From: Canna indica
Taxonomy: Eukaryota; Streptophyta; Magnoliopsida; Zingiberales; Cannaceae
DNA length: 64,000 nt
Assembly: GCA_034359265.1 (NCBI GenBank)
Contig: CP136890.1
Span: forward strand, 50,487,001 to 50,551,000
Direction of reading: 5' to 3'
Shown here: in pieces, positions 9,805 through 19,663 of the stretch
Numbering within the stretch: position 1 is the stretch's first letter
How the letters are laid out: every line of letters starts with the position of its first letter
The notes under the pieces: generated by a model
What the model was told of the DNA's origin: nothing
The model's database searches: none
The model's input: only the letters and a program-made list of their open reading frames with translations
Position numbers and translations under genes: made by a program

Positions 9805-10092
9805 CTACAGATCTCTTGCCAAAGAGTCTATAGAGTCTGTTATAGACTGTGGGCTAGCTTTGTCTTTTGCTAATTTTAATTGTTTAACTTCAGCAGCTAC
9901 CTCGTCTAATTGTTCTTTGATTTTCACGGTTAGTTGAATAAGAGTATTCAGTTGTTTAAATAAAGCTTCCGAGTATTTATTTGTAATAGAAGTAGGTCTT
10001 ATGAATCCCTCTGCTGGTGCGCTGAGAGTTTCTGTTGCTTTAAGAGCTTCTTTATAGACTGAACTTGCAGCAGTTAGGTTCCAGTCACTCAT
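9805..10092 (-). pseudogene. Badnavirus ORF2-like (virion-associated/nucleic-acid-binding protein), broken
   Basis: 95 codons from an ATGA start context. The motifs YKEALKATETL and FKQLNTLIQLTVKIKEQLDE (a predicted coiled coil, about residues 48-75) match the small badnavirus ORF2 protein. The frame ends at an early stop; the usual C-terminal tail is visible in another frame between 9689 and 9800, so there is at least one stop and one frameshift. That tail ends in a TGA overlapping the ORF3 start, the compact stop-start arrangement typical of the genus. Upstream (10093-10268) the expected ORF1 is not recognisable. Confidence 0.75.
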
Positions 10093-10239
10093 AAAGTGCT
10101 TTAAAAACTTAATATAGATACTTGTTGGCTATTAATAGCTTAAGATGACGAAGGTATGGGAAATCTTCTCCTTATGCGGGTACTGTTATCCCCTTTATCA
10201 TCTATCTTAAGGTAAGTAATAGCTTGAAGTACTAAATCA

Positions 10240-10643
10240 AATTTCTAAGGACACAGATTGAATTCAGGAAGTAAGGTTCCATCGGCATTATACTTGGCTT
10301 TGTCAATCCATTTTAGTCCCACTGATTTCTTGCCTTCTGGAAGACAGACCAGCTCCCAAGAGTCATGTTGTTCAATAGCCTGTAATTCTTCATGCATAGC
10401 TTTCAACCAGTTCTTGGACTTGCTTGCTTCACATTAATTACGTGGCTCACTGATTTGTGCTGAGTTGCACCTTTGAGTCTGCCCATATATTTCTTTTAAA
10501 CTCCTCAACATCATGGGAGATGTTTCTTCATCACTTGAGCTTAATTCTCTGGCATTAATAAGTTGATTCTCCTGTGTATTATTCTCAACATCACCTCCTT
10601 CTTGTTCATCATTCTCAGTAGCAGTCAACTCTTCCTCTTGCAA
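10240..10643 (-). pseudogene. Copia element 2 linker and start of reverse transcriptase, cut by viral insert
   Basis: The 69-codon frame 10434-10643 is the acidic linker. Below it, 10270-10433 reads KNWLKAMHEELQAIEQHDSW and then LKWIDKAKYNADGTLL, the standard opening of copia RT. Copia identity ends at about 10268, and a stop follows within eight codons in the foreign DNA. Confidence 0.8.
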
Positions 10644-10726
10644 GTCAATATTTCTTACCCATACAGGAGATTGTGTTTTGTCTTCAGCTTGAATTTTCCA
10701 ATTCCATTCTTGATGCTCGTCTACAA

Positions 10727-11366
10727 TCAGTCTCTACTGATAAGTATTGTCATACTTTCTGGATGTCGATAAGCCTTTGATTCATTGCTGTAACCCAGAA
10801 AAATGCATCTAACACATTTATCATCTAGCTTTCTTCTTTGCTGAGACGGAACATGTGCAAATGCTAAGCTTCCAAAAATCTTAAAATGACTTACAGATGG
10901 TTTCCTCTTGTAAAGAACTTCATATGGTGTAGAATCTTCAAGAGCAGAGGAATACAATCTGTTGACTGTGTACACTGCAGTCTGAGCAGCCTCTGCCCAC
11001 AGCTTCTTCGGCAAGTTTTTTTCTTTAAGCATACATCTAACCATTTCTGTAATGGTCCTATTCTTCCTCTCCGCAACACCATTTTGTTGCGGAGAATAAT
11101 TTGAAATAAGCTGTCTTTTAATACCCGAGTTATTGCAAAAGTCATTAGAAGACCTGAAACTTTTTCATTACTTCTGACTTGTTCTTAATGAAACAAATCC
11201 ATACAAATCTATTGAAGTCGTCTATGAATAGAAGAAAATACCTGAACCCACTCAAGGATTCTTCCTGCATTGGGCCACAGACATCTGAGTGAATGAGCGG
11301 GAGTGGTTTTGTTGCTCTTGACTCAGTTTTGGCTGGGAATGATTGTCTATGCATTTTAGAACACAA
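10727..11366 (-). pseudogene. Copia element 2 integrase in two frames
   Basis: The first frame (11145-11366) begins at the zinc-binding end and the core (SDVCGPMQEESLSGFRYFLL, then FIDDFNRFVW). The second (10727-11044) reads MLKEKNLPKKLWAEAAQTAV, YTVNRLYSSAL and FGSLAFAHVP. The intervening catalytic stretch is shifted in frame. The C-terminal linker continues to about 10434 with further stops. Confidence 0.8.
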
Positions 11367-11389
11367 TCATCACATACTTTATAAATAGA

Positions 11390-11962
11390 TCATTTCAAGT
11401 CAGGCAGACCAAGCACCATAGATTTTGTACTCATCTTCTTCAGGTACTCGAGACATACATGTCCCAGTCTACTGTGCCATAACCAGTTGTTGTCACAGAC
11501 ATCTGCTTTGAGGTCATGACCAGCTGAATGAGGATTGAAACTGAATAGATTGTTACCTGCCACTGGTACTCGAATTAATTCATTTTGTTTTGACTTGTCT
11601 GTATAGACAATGCAGTTGTTTCCTTCAAACATAAGAGAGAATCCCTCCTTCATCAATTGACCAACACTTAGTAAATTTGAGTCCAAATCTGGAACATATA
11701 ATACGTTTTTGATAAGTTTGTCTTCACTATGATTGAGTCTCAGATGTCCTTTACCTCTAGCCATTTTAATTGATCCATCACCAAACTTGACCTCAGCAAC
11801 ATGTGTTCTATCAAGTCCAGTAAACAATTTTAGTTCTGCCGACATGTGATTACTACACCCACTGTCAATATACCACTCACCATGCTTATGATCTAGACTA
11901 GCCATTAACACAACTTCGCTATCATTTTCAACATTTTCTTGTGCTAAATTGACATGGTTCAT
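11390..11962 (-). pseudogene. Copia element 2 protease and GAG-pre-integrase
   Basis: 190 codons. The protease keeps the canonical active-site motif WYIDSGCSNHM (about residue 31), and the pre-integrase domain keeps LWHSRLGHVCLEYLKKM (about 161). In contrast with element 1, the D-S-G triad is intact. A stop separates it from the integrase frame at 11366. Confidence 0.8.
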
Positions 11963-12537
11963 GTGTTTAGCTTTGATTCTACAGAACCTCTATATGTGTC
12001 CGAATCTTTTACAGTAATAACACTATAGTTTCTTAAAAGATTGACGTTTAGATTTCATAGAAGTAGATGATACCCGACTCTTAGTTTCATCTTCATCATC
12101 TGAGTAATCATTTGATTCGGCACTCTGCTTCCCTTTGTTCTTTGGCTGGTAGGTTTCATTTTTGTTCTAGAATCCTTTCTCTTTGCGTTCTACTGTTTTG
12201 GTCTTGAACGCTCTTTCTTCCCTGCGCTCTTCATGTCTCTTCATTCTATCTTCATGAGATAGTAAAGAGCCAAGGAGTTCATCTTGAAACGAGCGGGTCT
12301 AATTCCATTTCTTTTTCCATTCGATTTTGAAAGCTGTTCTTTTTGTCGTTAAAGGATCGGTCTTGGTCCCAAAGTGAATTCACTCCGGAACTTTGATTTG
12401 ATTTCGCGGGTGCTTCGCTTAGCCTACTGTTCCGCCTTCATTCTCCATTCTTGTGGTCCTCCCTCCTCAATAGCTGCTGATATGTGATCATACTTGTTGG
12501 AAAGACTCCTCAAAATCTTTTCCACAACCCTTCGTTC

Positions 12538-12984
12538 TCAGACTTCTTCTCCATATTGAATCATTTGATTCACAAGTTCTAAAGCTCTGGCCACATAAGT
12601 ACTGATGTCTTCCTCATCTCTCATGAAGCAATCTTCAAAACGTCTTCTCATAGTCTGCATCTTGACCTTTTTAACTTTCATTGTTCCCTGATATGCATTC
12701 ATCAACAAATTCCAAGCAACTTTTGCGGTCCGCGCTCCAGAAATCCTTTTAAACACTCTATGATCCAGAGATTGTTGTATGAAACTCAATGCTTTCGCAT
12801 CTTTTTTCCTCATTTCCCGAAGAACTCCGGCCATCAATTTCTCCTCATCATAACCATCCCTAACTATTTCCCATATATCTTGAGAAATAAAAAAGGTTTG
12901 CATCATAGTAGACCAGTCCTCGTACTCTACGCCATCAAAATGCGGTACCGAAGGACTGACCTGGTTTGTAGTTGCTGCCATCAA
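12538..12984 (-). pseudogene. Copia element 2 Gag
   Basis: 148 codons with copia Gag blocks VPHFDGVEYEDWSTMMQTFF, AYQGTMKVKKVKMQTMRRRF and STYVARALELVNQMIQYGEE. The continuation in 12440-12537 reads VEKILRSLSNKYDHISAAIE in another frame, and a CCHC knuckle CYYCKRFGHI lies near 12000. Frameshifts and stops separate these blocks. Confidence 0.8.
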
Positions 12985-13010
12985 AGCTGAAGACGTAGCT
13001 CTGATACCAA

Positions 13011-13342
13011 TGTTAATTCAGCTTCTTGTGGACAACAAATACACCAGATCCAGAGATCGTATGAACAGAGGAGAACTACAACAGAGAACACAGAAGAAAT
13101 GAAGTATAAACTGGACAAACAAATCACATCAACTAGCTTCTTGATTACATCTACATGACTTTATAGGCTTCTTGGTATTCGAGAAGCTTCTACAGTACTC
13201 TTCAGCTCTACAAATGAGCTCCACTAAGTATTCAAACAGAAACAACGAAAGCAAGTAAAAGCAAACTAAAAACTGGTAAAAGCTAATAGTATTGTAAACA
13301 GAACAGTTGTGACGTGACATATTCATGCAAGTAGTAGTAACA
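13011..13342 (-). repeat. Copia element 2 5' LTR
   Basis: 332 bases bounded in minus orientation by TGTTAC and TTAACA (matching inverted ends), and separated by one base from the initiator-Met primer-binding site. No matching 3' LTR was found in the window. Confidence 0.75.
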
Positions 13343-13786
13343 TAATATGAGAGTATAAATCGAATACTATAATGAGGTTCCCCTTCCCTTGCCTAGAATC
13401 TAGCTATGCACAGAGAGAGTTCTTCACCGTCTTCAATCTGGCTATGCACAGAGAGAAGAAAGCAAAGAATTTCTCTGCGGATTCCTAGGCGATTTCCAAA
13501 ATTGAAGATGGCTTCGAATTATCCAGTGATTGGAGCCTACAATCCGCTTGCTAATTGCTATAAATAGGTCGCAGATTGCCCTCTCCAAAGACACGGGATT
13601 GGGTAGAGTACACAGGCGAGTAGGCGACAGGGAGCTTGATTGATGGCACGGCGGCAATATGGGGGATTGTCTTCGTCTTCCCAGGGCCACAAAGATCCTT
13701 GTCCACCTTCTTCTGGCACTGATTGGTGGCTCGAAGCCACCTGCCCTATTCAGCGACTCCGCTGCAGACCAAGAGAGGGCGGCGGC
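13343..13786. other. Unassigned interval between two retroelements
   Basis: No family recognised. Two overlapping minus-strand frames (13442-13690, 13558-13740) are proline/serine/arginine-rich and look incidental. A short tandem repetition of CTATGCACAGAGAGA-type text occurs around 13402-13456. Confidence 0.35.
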
Positions 13787-14206
13787 TGTTACGCGCGAAT
13801 AAGAAAGAGGTCGTAGTCACATCACGCTGCATGCGGAATCAGAGGGTGAGGATGTTGACACGTCGGCGAGAGCAGCATCAGCTGCAAACGATCACTGGAA
13901 TCGTGAGGAAGCGCCACATAGGAGTATGCGAGTGAAGCAGAGACCCCAATGGGGCCGAGACTATGAGTTCAATAATCATTGTAATTGAACTGTAAATGAA
14001 CATATAAATAGATGAATAAAAGCTGAGATGAGTATCGAGATTTGAATACAAATTTCCTCTTCTCTCTATCCACTTCTCTTCCCTTCTTCTCCAGATCCCC
14101 CCTTCTACTCTCTTCAGAGTAATCGCCTGAATTAGATCAAGTAATCCAGACGCGTAGGAGAGCTCCGTTCCGTGGCAGCTTGGTCTCAGGTACGATTGTC
14201 ATTACA
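13787..14206 (+). repeat. Ty3/gypsy 5' LTR
   Basis: 420 bases starting TGTTACGCGCG and ending TCATTACA. It contains a TATA-like ATAAATAGATGAATAAA near 14005-14021 and pyrimidine-rich text downstream. It is followed at once by TTGGTGCTTTCATTG, a primer-binding-site-like sequence seen after gypsy LTRs. No 3' LTR found. Confidence 0.7.
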
Positions 14207-14265
14207 TTGGTGCTTTCATTGTATTTATTGTCTGGATTTTCGTCGTTCGATCGACGATTGCAAAC

Positions 14266-14756
14266 ATGGAGACGCGTTCTCACGTATTGGCTGAAGCCGT
14301 CAAGTCATTGCAAGAGGCATCTGATCGCCATGATAAGCTACTTGGATCGCTTCAATCGAATCTGGAATCTCAAGAACAGGCGATCGAAGGCCAGCAGCAA
14401 ATTTTGCAAACGATCTCTTCTCAGATTTATTTGTTGAACAATCAAATGGCGCAATGGTCGAAAGTTAAACCAGAGCAGATGACTCCGTCAAGTGTTACTA
14501 TCCAACCGCCGAGTTGGAAAATTCCATTAAGAGGCGGAGCTGGGGAGGACGACGAGTTTCTGTTTCCTCCTAAACCTCTACAGACCGAGTTGCCACTCTT
14601 TAATGGAACAAATGTTGAGGAGTGGATTGCGGCGGCTGAGGATTTTTTTGAATTCTATGCCACGGACGACCAACATCGAGTGACCATGACATCATTTCGT
14701 ATGGAGGGGATCGCGCGGAAGTGGTTCCTTTGGATGCAGCGGAGGAACATAGCATC
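14266..14756 (+). pseudogene. Ty3/gypsy Gag, N-terminal fragment
   Basis: Starts METRSHVLAEAVKSL 60 bases after the LTR. Residues 1-70 form a coiled coil (LESQEQAIEGQQQILQTISS). The Gag core follows: LQTELPLFNGTNVEEWIAAA (about residue 107), EDFFEFYATDDQHRV and MTSFRMEGIARKWFLWM (about 141-157). The frame is cut at 14757 where R-family repeat sequence begins, so nucleocapsid and all of Pol are missing. Confidence 0.85.
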
Positions 14757-15411
14757 TAAGTTATTTTTATGACTAAAAGCACAAGTCCAACTAAGGTCTA
14801 TAACTACAAAATTTTGATGTGTGGCTGTGGTAGAAAGGCTACAACTGCAAATTTTATGACTATTAAAAAAACATGAAAGGAACATAAAACAAAAAAGCTA
14901 TAAAGCATGACTATAAATCCAAAATAACATTACAACACAATTTGGTAATCACCAAATTACAAAAAAAGAAAAAAACTATAACCATGAATGAAACAGAAAA
15001 CCAAAAAACAACTATTAAGCATGACTATAAATCCAAAATAACATTATAAAATAGAGAACAAATTAAAAACCTACTATGACAAAAGCACCAATAAAAATAT
15101 GAATAAATATATAATAAAATAGGTTCCATAACACGCAACATGTAATAACTTCCTTGTTTAGTCCGGCAGCATTTTATATCATAATTCCTAGAGAAAGTAA
15201 ACCGAAAATGACACAAATTAGTATCTTGCATCTCACGGTTGTCGTCAATGTGCAACACGACGATGACGAGCAGGTGCAGCGATGGGCCACACAATTCAGG
15301 CGCAAAGCAAACTCAACCTCCACCTACGGCTCTATGACATAGTGCTTGCATCTATTGGCACCAAAAACAATATCTTCTTTTTCGTTGACATCTTCTCCTC
15401 CAACGACTATC
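14757..15411. repeat. R-family repeat, copy A
   Basis: Starts CATCTAAGTTATTTTTATG and is near-identical to parts of 26805-27185, 36346-36925 and 40128-40620. It contains an internal short direct repeat (GCATGACTATAAATCC at about 14905 and 15018). It is bounded by gypsy gag on the left and by a copia RNase H tail on the right, so at least one junction is a rearrangement rather than a simple insertion. A 90-codon minus frame (15025-15294) is shared with copy B but has no recognisable domain. Confidence 0.75.
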
Positions 15412-15541
15412 AGAAGGGCCTCATCAAACTAGAATACATCTCCAGTAAAAATCAACCAGCAAATATTTTAACCAAAGCACTGCCATCACATGAACATTAT
15501 CAGTTATTGACCAAGTTAGGAATGGAGAATTCTGTGTATTG
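15408..15541 (+). pseudogene. Copia RNase H C-terminal tail
   Basis: Reads GLIKLEYISSKNQPANILTK and ALPSHEHYQLLTKLGMENSV before a stop, the conserved C-terminus of copia polyproteins. All upstream domains are missing; the sequence is joined directly to repeat copy A. Confidence 0.8.
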
Positions 15542-15544
15542 AGG

Positions 15545-15868
15545 AGATTAGTAGAAGTATATTAGTAGATGTAGATTAGTAGAAGTGTAGATTGAAGTGC
15601 AGGAAGTGCATATGCAGAGTAGGCACAGCTCAAATAAATTAGGCTCAGCATTCATTTAGTTTTACTTAAATAACCTCTGTTGTAATAAAGCTCTGTAATT
15701 AGCTCAAGGGCAAACTTATCTTTTTACTTTGTGTTTTGAACTAAAACAAGTTTAAATACCGCGAAACTTTAAGGTTGTACTTGACTTTTGCTAATTGAAT
15801 CTGATCGACTTAGGTCGATTCCTTTTTCTTTCATCTCAGCTCTTCAGCTCAATTTGTATCATTCAACA
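15545..15868 (+). repeat. Probable copia 3' LTR
   Basis: Follows the RNase H tail after a degraded purine tract (TTGAGGAGATTAG). It contains AATAAA signals near 15636 and 15684 and ends TATCATTCAACA. The left border is uncertain. The right end abuts CTCCCCTCAAG, the reverse complement of a copia polypurine tract that belongs to the minus-strand copia element 3, so the two elements meet head to head here. Confidence 0.55.
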
Positions 15869-15879
15869 CTCCCCTCAAG

Positions 15880-17591
15880 TGTTAGACCCCTAAATCTCAG
15901 GGATAGCCTAAGTGTCACATCTTGGGCACGGGCCAGCCATGGAGGTCCCAAAGGTATTTTGATGGCTTTGCGGAACAAAGACTGTCCACATGCACAATGG
16001 CATGGGCAACGTCCACATCGCCCACGACGCATGGCAGAGGCATAGGCGTGGGCAAGGCAAGGTGGGCAGCAGCCCATGTGCTCGGAGGCAAAGGCATAAA
16101 CAAGACTTGGTATTGCCCGGGTGCGGAGCCAAGCAAGTCCCGCCCAGGGCGAGGCATGGCGAGAAGAAGTCCCGCAACGGGCGGGGCATTTGATGATGTT
16201 GCAGAGCAACGGAGTCCCGTGTGTGCAATGGCACGGCGGCAGTGCAAACAACACATGACCTTGGCGGAAGAAAACCCCGCCACGGCTGGGCCGTGGCGAG
16301 AGATTTGGCGGAAGGCCGCATGCGCAATGTGCGCGGGGCAGTAGAGCAACAAGTCATGATAATGTGTTCACACTTGGCGGAAGAAAACCCCGCCACTGCT
16401 GGGCCGTGGCGAGAGATTTGGTGGAAGCCCGCGTGCGCAATGGCGCAGGGCAGCGGAGCGACAAGTCATGAAGATGTGTTCACACTTGGCGGGACAAAAC
16501 CCCGCCACGGCTGGGCCATGGCAAGAGATTTGGCGGAAGCCCACGTGCGCAATGGCGCGGGGCAGCGGAGCAACAAGTCATGAAGTTGTGTTCACACTTG
16601 GCGGGACAAAACCCCGCCACGGCGGGGCCGTGGCGAGAGATTTGGCGGAGTCCCGTGTGCGCTATGGCACGGGCCAGCAGCGCAAGAAGACATTGGCAGC
16701 CCATGCGCGCGGAGGCATGGGCGTCGCACGCAACGTTGCGGGGCAACGGACGACCCGTGTGAGCAAAGGCACGGGCTTGGCGTGGCGAGCAAACATTGAG
16801 CATGGAGCAGGGCGCAACATGTCCACATTGCCACGGGAAGGCAGCGGCCGAGGCAAGACGCAAAGCAAGCGGGCTGTAGTGCGCGGAGCATGCACTGCCC
16901 AGCCTGCCCTCAAGCAGTGTTGGCCTTGGACTTGGCCAACACAAGATGGGCGACCTGATCAAGGCAAAGGGGGTGCAGCCAACATGATGTGGTGCACCTA
17001 GGGCGTGGAGGGCTTGGACTTGGTCTCAACTCAAGTCAAGTTGGACACATGGACAGCCAAGATGGAATCTAAAGATACACAGCCTTTGGGGAAAGGCTGA
17101 GATGAATCCAGGGGGGATGTATCCCCAAGAAGGGGTGCTTTGAGCACCATAAAAACCCAGGAGCCTTGTATGAACGACCCAGGAGATGTGTGAGTGGAAA
17201 AAGTGAGAATACAAAGTGTGTAACTCTACTTGTAAGGCAAAAGCCACTAGTACTTGAGGGTGTATGCTTAACCAAGGGTTGGAGGCACAAAGCGGGGAGT
17301 GCGCTCTTGGTGTGCGCTTGTGGAAGGGATCTTGTGTACTTGTAAACACTTGTAAATCAATGCATATAGTATTCCTCCAAGTATTGTTCTTTGTTTCCTC
17401 ATCTCCCTTGCTGTGAATTACTGTGAATTGGTGAACTTCGACTTGGTACTCGCCCTTTGACGCTGCGGAGTTCGTTCTGCAACCTTGTGGGTAGAACGTT
17501 TTGGAATTGGGACAAGGCTGGCTGAGAGCAACGGGCTGCTCAGCGCCATCACGGAGTCAAAAAATTTGGGCATAAAATTGACCCTGTGACA
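15880..17591 (+). repeat. Large solo LTR (1.7 kb) with perfect target duplication
   Basis: Starts TGTTAGACCCC and ends CCCTGTGACA, flanked by TCAAG on both sides (15875-15879 and 17592-17596). It inserted between the polypurine tract and the C-terminus of copia element 3. It has no internal domain, so it is a solo LTR left by LTR-LTR recombination or a terminal-repeat-only element. The 15900-17000 part is strongly GC-rich compared with its surroundings. Overlapping long frames on both strands here are a by-product of base composition and repetition. Confidence 0.8.
16259..16690. repeat. 112-bp tandem array inside the solo LTR
   Basis: Four units begin at about 16259, 16371, 16483 and 16595. 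Each opens (C)TTGGCGG, has AAAACCCCGCCAC and TGGGCCRTGGCGAGAGATTTGG, and ends near CAAGTCATGAAGATGTGTTCA. Spacing of the last three starts is exactly 112 bases. Confidence 0.85.
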
Positions 17592-17599
17592 TCAAGTTG

Positions 17600-19655
17600 G
17601 TGCATAGATGTCAATCATATCCAACTTGTCACGAAGAAATTTAAAACGATAAACACTTAGAGGATTAGTAAAGATATTTGCAGTTTGCGCTTGAGAGGAT
17701 GTAATCTTCTTGGAGCGACATCCAGGACAAAATGACAATCAACTTCAATGTGCTTGGTTCTCTCTAATATAGGATTATTTGCAATATGAATAGCCAACTG
17801 ATTGTCACAGTGCATACAATAGGTTCATTATATGAGAAACCAAGTTCATGGAGTAGACAATTTATCCACATTAATTCACATGGAGTAATTCAGCCTCAGC
17901 GCTTGAACGAGCTACCACATTATGTTTTTCTCCAAGTAACTAAATTTCCACCAATATAAGTACAACACCTCGATGTGGATCTTCTATCATGACTTGCCCC
18001 AGCATAATTGGCGTCAGAGAAACCTTCTATTCCTATGTGTCCATTCTTTTTCAACCGTATTATCCTTTTCCTGGTGAGCTCTTAACATAGTGCAGAATTT
18101 TGAGAAGTGCATTCCAGTAAGAGTTCTTGGGTTGATGCATAAACTGACTAACAACTCCCACCGAATAAGAAATATTTTACCGAGTAAATGTGAGGTAAAT
18201 TAGCTTCCCAACTAACTTTCTAAACCTGGCAAGGTCATGGAAGTCATTGTCCTCTTCCTATTTAAAAGTGACATTAGAATCAATAGGTACGGCAGCCGAT
18301 TTACAACCCAATATACACACTTCATTGAGAAGGTCCATAGCATACTTCCTTTGAGAGAGGACCACCCCTGTGGAACTAAGGCAAATTCAATACCAAGGAA
18401 ATACTTTGGTCGTCCCAAGTCTTTAGTTACAAAACAGTTGTTCAGGTGAGCTTTAAGCCTTAAACTATATCAAAGCCTTCACAATCACCGCCACTGAGCA
18501 AAATATCATTCACATAAATAGCCAAAATCACACTCACTTTAGGAGTTTGTCTTGCGAACACATATCAGATTTGCACTCCTTGAGTCCTATAGCAGATTCA
18601 ATAGTGTGCAACTTGTCGAACCAAGCTCGAGGACTCTACTTGAGCCCATAAATAGCTTTCTTCAATTTACAAACTAGATTCTCCCTCTGAGCAACATACC
18701 CCGGTAGTTGCTCCACAAAGACAACTTTAATTAAGTCACCATAAAGAAAGGCATTTTTAACATCGAACTGATACATCGGCCTGTCAAGATTGATAGCAAG
18801 AGAGAGAATTATCCTGACAGAATTTAATCGAGCCACTAGGTTGAAAGTCTCAAAATAGTCGACACCATACTCTTATGTGAATCCTTTGGCAACAAGCTGT
18901 GATTTGTAGCGCTCAATGGTCCCGTGATGCAAATATTTCAAGGTAAATATGTAAGCAACTGGTTTTGCATCCCCAGGTAATGGAACCAAGTCCTACGTGT
19001 GTCTACTTTTGAGTGTTGTCATCTCCTATACATAGCATGTTTCCAATTGGGATCAATCAGTGTCTCTTGGTAAGACCTAGTAATGGTAATAGAAGACAAG
19101 GACAGTGCAAGCCCGTCTACCTTTGCGCAAAGCTATAGCCAATTCAAGTTAAGGTGGAGGATCTTGTGACTGAGGTAGAAGGGAGGTCTGCTGTCTAGAG
19201 AGGCCTTTGGTCCATTTATGTCTTCTTTGGTAGACTTGTAAAGGAGGGATACTAATGGTTGTGGTAGGTGGCACATCAATAGGAGGAGGAAGTGGTAATG
19301 ACTCCGCAGTAGGAGCACGAGAATTCTCAAAGGAGGCATAGAAGGGTGTGTCCTCAAAAAAGGTGACATGAGATGTGAAGAGCTTCCTGATCCCTCGATC
19401 ATAACACTAGTATCCCTTCTGGGTGTGAGAGTACCCAATAAAGATACATTTCACAACCTTAGGAGATAACTTTAGGTGATGGCCACGACCTAGAGTATGG
19501 ACGAAACAGACACACCCGAAAGTTTTAGGTGGAACCTTGAACACAGACGATGAGGATAAAGAGAATAGAGACTTGTCCCAAGAATATAGGACATGACCCG
19601 ATTGATAAGGTAGGTGGCGGTAAGAATAGCATCTCCCTAAAAATGCTTGGGTACA
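17600..19655 (-). pseudogene. Copia element 3 integrase end, reverse transcriptase and RNase H remnants
   Basis: Resumes at 19663 with HMNVPKHF, a stop, [16 protein letters not shown] appears in 18636-18836 (VRIILSLAINLDRPMYQFDV, KNAFLYGDL with the first catalytic aspartate, KLKKAIYGLK). Decayed RT/RNase H text continues to the C-terminal tail near 17600. Frameshifts every few hundred bases. Confidence 0.75.
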
Positions 19656-19663
19656 TTCATATG

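Larger units (their letters stand above)
8437..10268 (-). other. Endogenous badnavirus (pararetrovirus) segment inside copia element 2
   Basis: About 1.8 kb of badnavirus-like DNA in the viral sense on the minus strand. It carries, in native order, ORF2, the start of ORF3 and the movement-protein region, but no coat protein, protease or RT. The copia polyprotein reads up to one edge and resumes at the other with at most a codon or two missing, so the viral DNA was inserted into the retroelement. No target duplication is obvious, in line with illegitimate recombination (badnaviruses encode no integrase). Every ORF is broken, so it cannot give rise to virus. Base composition is visibly less AT-rich than the surroundings. 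Confidence 0.85.
7975..13342 (-). mobile_element. Ty1/copia element 2, 3'-truncated, interrupted by badnavirus DNA
   Basis: Minus-strand copia. The 5' LTR is 13011-13342 (starts TGTTACTAC, ends TTAACA); the primer-binding site TGGTATCAGAGC is at 12998-13009. Gag begins at 12984. Gag, zinc knuckle, protease and integrase follow in order, many in different frames. The RT starts near 10434 and is cut at about 10268, then resumes at about 8434 and stops near 7975 after the catalytic YVDD. RNase H and the 3' LTR are missing. The gap in the RT is filled exactly by the viral segment 8437-10268. Confidence 0.85.

Noticed and set aside
8437..10268. A complete or potentially active endogenous virus
   Set aside because: Coat, protease, RT and ORF1 are absent and the remaining ORFs carry stops and frameshifts.
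15859..17001. Many overlapping frames of 100-177 codons on both strands
   Set aside because: GC-rich tandem array inside a solo LTR; frames are open on both strands at once and repeat with the 112-bp unit.
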